18,463 bases of DNA, from NCBI GenBank assembly GCA_002371375.1, contig DFIB01000213.1:1-18463 (forward strand), given 5' to 3'. The translations under genes and the position numbers were made by a program. Each line of letters opens with the position of its first letter. Within the stretch, counting starts at the first letter, position 1. Under the pieces are notes generated by a model. It was not told where the DNA came from. It did not search any database and saw only the letters and a list, made by a program, of their open reading frames with translations. The stretch comes from Mageeibacillus sp. UBA3708 (GTDB taxonomy: Bacteria > Bacillota > Clostridia > Saccharofermentanales > Saccharofermentanaceae). Below, piece after piece: positions 15,586 to 18,463 of this stretch.

Positions 15586-16731
15586 ATGTTAGTTAGATTA
15601 TTGAAGAAATTGGCATGTATATTATTGGCTATGTCCATGTGTACGTTTGTCCTGACTTCCTGCAAGACAAATGAGACCACTGCGGATATCGGGGCCAAAG
15701 AGAGCGGAGAGACTGAAGCTGCTGAGGAGTCAACAGGATCTTCTAAGGTCGGGAAGAAGTTAGCTTATAAAGTCACGTATTATGGGGATTCATTAACCGG
15801 AGTATATCAGTACGATTCAGACGCGAATCTCGAGATGAGCTGGTATAAGAGCGATGATCGATACTTTTTCTGTATTTATGACAGGCAGCCGTCAACTACG
15901 GTGAGTGTGTCATTTGTAACGGATGTAGTAATTACAGGGTTGGATGATTGTCCCTTGGATTCCTATGTAAAGGATGTTGACTGGAAGAATAATTACAAGT
16001 CGCTGCAGGAGTATTCATATACTGAGGAGCATTATGAAGGTGACAATCTGATCACCGGAAAGACAGTAACAGATTTATTCGAGGAGACCACTGAGAATGA
16101 ATATGATGGCAATGGGACATTGATCCATTCACAGAAAAAGACTGTGAACTCTTTTGGTGTTACCGACAGTTATAAATATGATTATGACAAGAATGGTAAT
16201 CCGGTTAAGATTATAGAGGAAATCGGAAATAAGGATGGTGTCCATACAACTAAGACCCTGACTTATGAATACGATGAACACAATAATAAGACTTCGCTCG
16301 TAACTGATACTGTTACTGCTAATGGTAAGCAATCATACACACATACATATAAAAATGAGTACGACAGTAATGGCAACCTGATCAGATATGATAATCTCGG
16401 CAAAGACGGAAGTATGATCGAACGATATGAGTACGAATACAATGATTCCGGTAATGTTGTTAAGGTTCTCAGTTACATTAGTAGTGGAAAAGATGTGGTA
16501 AAGGTTGGAGAGGAAACATATGAATATGATTCATTCGGGAATAAGACCCGGTATATCAATGATTTCAAATACTTGGATACCTACAAAAAGACTGTTGCTT
16601 CATTTGAATACGATGAGGACGGTAATATTATAGAGTCCTCGAGTGTGTATTATTATGGTAAAGACGAATATGAGGGCAGAAGAGAGGTACCCGCTTCTGT
16701 TTCCAAATATTATTACACGGGTGATCAGTAG
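15586..16731 (+). CDS. Lipoprotein with YD-like repeats
   Basis: A 381-aa predicted lipoprotein. MLVRLLKK, a hydrophobic core and lipobox LTSC (Cys26) give lipid attachment at the outer face of the membrane. A polar Glu/Ser/Thr linker follows (about 27-58). From about 171 a motif like (Y/N)EYDxxGNxxK recurs at residues about 171, 198, 227, 257, 283, 312 and 340, a period of 26-30. It resembles the YD repeats of RHS/wapA proteins, but there is no toxin core and the chain is short. The start at 15586 has GAGGTGA 5 bp upstream; the in-frame ATG at 15535 would place a polar segment before the signal peptide and is rejected. Base composition looks more AT-rich than the dcw genes. The next gene begins 12 bp after its stop, so they are probably co-transcribed. 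Function unknown. Confidence 0.85.
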   Translation: MLVRLLKKLACILLAMSMCTFVLTSCKTNETTADIGAKESGETEAAEESTGSSKVGKKLAYKVTYYGDSLTGVYQYDSDANLEMSWYKSDDRYFFCIYDRQPSTTVSVSFVTDVVITGLDDCPLDSYVKDVDWKNNYKSLQEYSYTEEHYEGDNLITGKTVTDLFEETTENEYDGNGTLIHSQKKTVNSFGVTDSYKYDYDKNGNPVKIIEEIGNKDGVHTTKTLTYEYDEHNNKTSLVTDTVTANGKQSYTHTYKNEYDSNGNLIRYDNLGKDGSMIERYEYEYNDSGNVVKVLSYISSGKDVVKVGEETYEYDSFGNKTRYINDFKYLDTYKKTVASFEYDEDGNIIESSSVYYYGKDEYEGRREVPASVSKYYYTGDQ

Positions 16732-16743
16732 GAGGTTTGGATT

Positions 16744-17472
16744 ATGACAGCTGCAAAAAAGATTACTACGCTTGCTCTGACGGTCATTATGCTCATGTGC
16801 CTGGTTCCTGCAACGGTATTCGCGGCAGGCAAGAGCGGATGGGTCAAATCAGGGGATTACTGGTATTACTACCAAGATGATAAAATGCTCAAGTCAAGCT
16901 GGCTTAAGTATCAGAGTCAATGGTATTATTTCGGAACTGACGGGAAGATGTACAGCAACAGGTCTTTGTACGATGTTGACAAGAAGGTCTATGTCTTCAA
17001 AAGCTCAGGCGCAATGGTTACAAAGCAGGGATGGGTTAAGGTTAAGTGTATCAACCCTTATGAGACCCTTGACAGGTGGTTCTACGTTAAAAAGGGCGGT
17101 GTTTGCACTACAGGCTGGAAGAAGATAGACGGCAAGTGGTATTATTTCTATAAGAATAGTGACGAAGGTGCAGATTATTATGGTATCGGAAGCATGGTTG
17201 ATGTGCCTTCTGCAATTGTCGGCAATACGGCATATGCATTTAACAACAACGGAACCCTCGTAACGAAGACGGGATGGGTCTCTCTCAAATGGAAAATATA
17301 TACATATTGGTTTTATGTGAAGAAAGGCGGCGTCTGCACGACGGGCTGGCTGAAGATCGGCGGCAAATGGTATTATTTCGATTATTACGGACCTATGCTC
17401 TGCAACACCACCAGAGTGATCGACGGCAAGAATTACAAGTTTAACAAGGACGGTGTGTGCCTGAATCCTTAA
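16744..17472 (+). CDS. Secreted CW_binding-repeat protein, paralogue 2
   Basis: A 242-aa exported protein with a signal peptide (MTAAKK, hydrophobic core, VFA-AGK, cleavage after about Ala27). The mature part is only repeats of the CW_binding type, such as GGVCTTGWKKIDGKWYYF and GGVCTTGWLKIGGKWYYF. Between them is a module KxYxFxxxGAMVTKxGW. The block is internally duplicated (about 96-150 and 175-225). No catalytic domain, LPXTG motif or membrane anchor is seen. In other Firmicutes such repeats bind cell-wall choline or other polymers; the ligand here is unknown. Five cysteines occur in the mature part, including VC in each GGVCTTGW unit and in the C-terminal GVCLNP. AGGAGGT at 16730-16736 overlaps the lipoprotein stop and lies 7 bp before the ATG. 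Confidence 0.88.
   Translation: MTAAKKITTLALTVIMLMCLVPATVFAAGKSGWVKSGDYWYYYQDDKMLKSSWLKYQSQWYYFGTDGKMYSNRSLYDVDKKVYVFKSSGAMVTKQGWVKVKCINPYETLDRWFYVKKGGVCTTGWKKIDGKWYYFYKNSDEGADYYGIGSMVDVPSAIVGNTAYAFNNNGTLVTKTGWVSLKWKIYTYWFYVKKGGVCTTGWLKIGGKWYYFDYYGPMLCNTTRVIDGKNYKFNKDGVCLNP
17344..17448 (+). repeat. Copy 2 of the 105-bp direct repeat shared with paralogue 1
   Basis: Counterpart of 15394-15498 at a constant offset of 1950 bp, with about seven differences counted by eye. Shorter 36-bp cores of the same unit (GGCTGGAAGAAGAT...) also occur at 17113 and 17999. Confidence 0.85.
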
Positions 17473-17502
17473 CAAAAAGTTGCAATTTACAGCAAAGAAT
17501 TC

Positions 17503-17539
17503 ACAAAGAGTTGTCATTTGGCGGCTCTTTGTTCATTTT
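17503..17539 (+). terminator. Probable terminator after paralogue 2
   Basis: ACAAAGAG (17503-17510) pairs perfectly with CTCTTTGT (17525-17532) around a 14-base loop. The following TCATTTT is a weak U-tract, so termination may be partial. Confidence 0.5.
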
Positions 17540-17557
17540 GAGGTAACATGTATCAGC

Positions 17558-17563
17558 TATACT
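17558..17563 (+). promoter_or_regulatory. Weak -10 candidate before paralogue 3
   Basis: TATACT lies 39 bp before ATG 17603. No convincing -35 is found at the right distance. The leader shares CAAGAATAA followed closely by AGGAGG with that of paralogue 1 (15011-15028), suggesting the duplication included the 5' leader. Confidence 0.3.
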
Positions 17564-17602
17564 CACATTATGATCATTCATCAAGAATAAGGAGGTTTAC
17601 CT

Positions 17603-18376
17603 ATGACTAAGACAAAGAGAATTCTGTCACTTATCCTGACGGTCGTGATGATGATGTGCATTATCCCGATGGCTTCATTCGCCGAGGAGCTCCCTTCAAA
17701 CGGCTGGTACAACTGGGGTGATGATACTTTCCCGGTGTGGTCGTATTTCCAGGACGGGGAGATGGTGAAGGATAAGTGGATCAAGACAGGCAAAAAGTGG
17801 TACTACTTAGACGACAGCGGACTTATGGCTGCTAACCGTGGTGTTATTGACGGCTCAAAAGCTTATTTTGTCGGCAAGGATGGCGCCATGGTCACCAAGA
17901 CAGGTTGGATCAGCGTCAAGACTACCTTTAAGGACGAGTTGGGACCGGAGACTGTTACCTTCTGGTACTATTTGAAGTCCGGCGGTGTCTGCACGACAGG
18001 CTGGAAGAAGATCGGCGGCAAATGGTATTATTTCTACCCGGCGGTTGAGGAGAATGAGTATACAGCTGGCATGATGGTTAATTACTCCAGAGAGATCATA
18101 AATGACAAGGTGTACGTATTTAACAGCGACGGATCACTCGTAACAAAGAAAGGCTGGATCAAGCTGTCATACGAAGGTCAGTCTGAGTGGTACTATGTGA
18201 AGAAGGACGGAGTTGCTGCGACAGGCTGGAAGAAACTTGCCGGCAAGTGGTTTTACTTCCTTGACTTCGGACCTATGGTGTATGACTGCACTATGGAGAT
18301 CGACGGCCTGAATTATGATTTCGATGAGAACGGCGTATGCACGACTCCGGAAGGATATGAAGACCTGGTAGAGTAG
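17603..18376 (+). CDS. Secreted CW_binding-repeat protein, paralogue 3
   Basis: A 257-aa exported protein. The signal peptide MTKTKR, hydrophobic core and SFA-EEL (cleavage after about Ala27) resembles those of the other two paralogues. The mature protein has CW_binding-type repeats: VKDKWIKTGKKWYYL, GGVCTTGWKKIGGKWYYF, and ATGWKKLAGKWFYF. Between them are linker modules of the KAYFVGKDGAMVTKTGW type. The C-terminal tail (FGPMVYDCTMEIDGLNYDF to GVCTTPEG) is the diverged form of the tail in paralogues 1 and 2, with a short extra acidic end. Three cysteines are in matching places. No enzymatic domain or anchor is seen. AAGGAGG lies just upstream of the ATG. It probably forms its own transcript between the hairpins at 17503 and 18406. 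Confidence 0.87.
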   Translation: MTKTKRILSLILTVVMMMCIIPMASFAEELPSNGWYNWGDDTFPVWSYFQDGEMVKDKWIKTGKKWYYLDDSGLMAANRGVIDGSKAYFVGKDGAMVTKTGWISVKTTFKDELGPETVTFWYYLKSGGVCTTGWKKIGGKWYYFYPAVEENEYTAGMMVNYSREIINDKVYVFNSDGSLVTKKGWIKLSYEGQSEWYYVKKDGVAATGWKKLAGKWFYFLDFGPMVYDCTMEIDGLNYDFDENGVCTTPEGYEDLVE

Positions 18377-18405
18377 AAGTTGACTATAATGCATTAATGC
18401 GGACA

Positions 18406-18439
18406 GAGGGGCTCAGAGAATCTGAGCCTCTCTCTTTTT
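18406..18439 (+). terminator. Strong intrinsic terminator after paralogue 3
   Basis: GAGGGGCTCAGA (18406-18417) pairs with TCTGAGCCTCTC (18421-18432) as a 12-bp stem with one G-U pair and a GAA loop. A T-rich tract ends in TTTTT (18435-18439). Confidence 0.93.
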
Positions 18440-18463
18440 GTAGTATGACGGGCATGTCCCGAA

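Noticed and set aside
17005..17517. Minus-strand open frame of 170 codons opposite paralogue 2
   Set aside because: It is a shadow of the repeat codons; similar minus-strand frames appear opposite paralogue 3 for the same reason.
18391..18400. Perfect palindrome GCATTAATGC after paralogue 3
   Set aside because: It is a single 10-bp palindrome between a stop codon and a terminator with no other copy in the window, so no operator role can be supported.

Overview
The window looks like a chromosomal segment from a low-to-mid GC Bacillota bacterium, most likely class Clostridia. The signs are a class B penicillin-binding protein with a PASTA tail, Gram-positive-style FtsQ/DivIB and FtsZ, nrdR next to ftsZ, the recG-rsmD-coaD order typical of Firmicutes, strong AGGAGG-type ribosome binding sites and secreted CW_binding-repeat proteins. 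I cannot place it more finely. Every gene I can support is on the + strand, and no rRNA, tRNA, CRISPR array or insertion sequence is visible.

Region 1 (1-7714) is a compact division and cell-wall (dcw) cluster: the 3' end of a SpoVD/FtsI-type transpeptidase, murE, ftsW, murG, ftsQ/divIB and ftsZ. The first five genes are nearly contiguous or overlapping, and several start with GTG just inside the previous stop codon. A 192-bp gap with a good sigma-A-like promoter precedes ftsZ. Together these genes make and polymerise lipid II at the septum. mraY, murF, murD, murC, murB, ftsA and sepF, often part of such clusters, are absent from the visible stretch.

Region 2 (7727-14813) continues on the same strand with almost no gaps: nrdR, an OmpR-family response regulator and its sensor kinase, nth (endonuclease III), recG, rsmD, coaD and a conserved-looking coiled-coil protein. 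It ends at a strong intrinsic terminator at 14839-14873. This is a housekeeping run of dNTP control, signalling, DNA repair, rRNA methylation and CoA synthesis.

Region 3 (14874-18463) is accessory and differs in character. It holds three tandem paralogues that consist of a signal peptide followed only by CW_binding-type aromatic/glycine repeats, with no visible enzymatic domain. A lipoprotein with about seven YD-like repeats at a period of about 28 residues lies between the first and second. The first paralogue carries a one-base frameshift that separates its signal peptide from its repeats. The first two paralogues share a 105-bp segment that is about 93% identical. The group has its own promoter-like and terminator-like signals. 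This secreted/surface cassette is the least explained part of the window.
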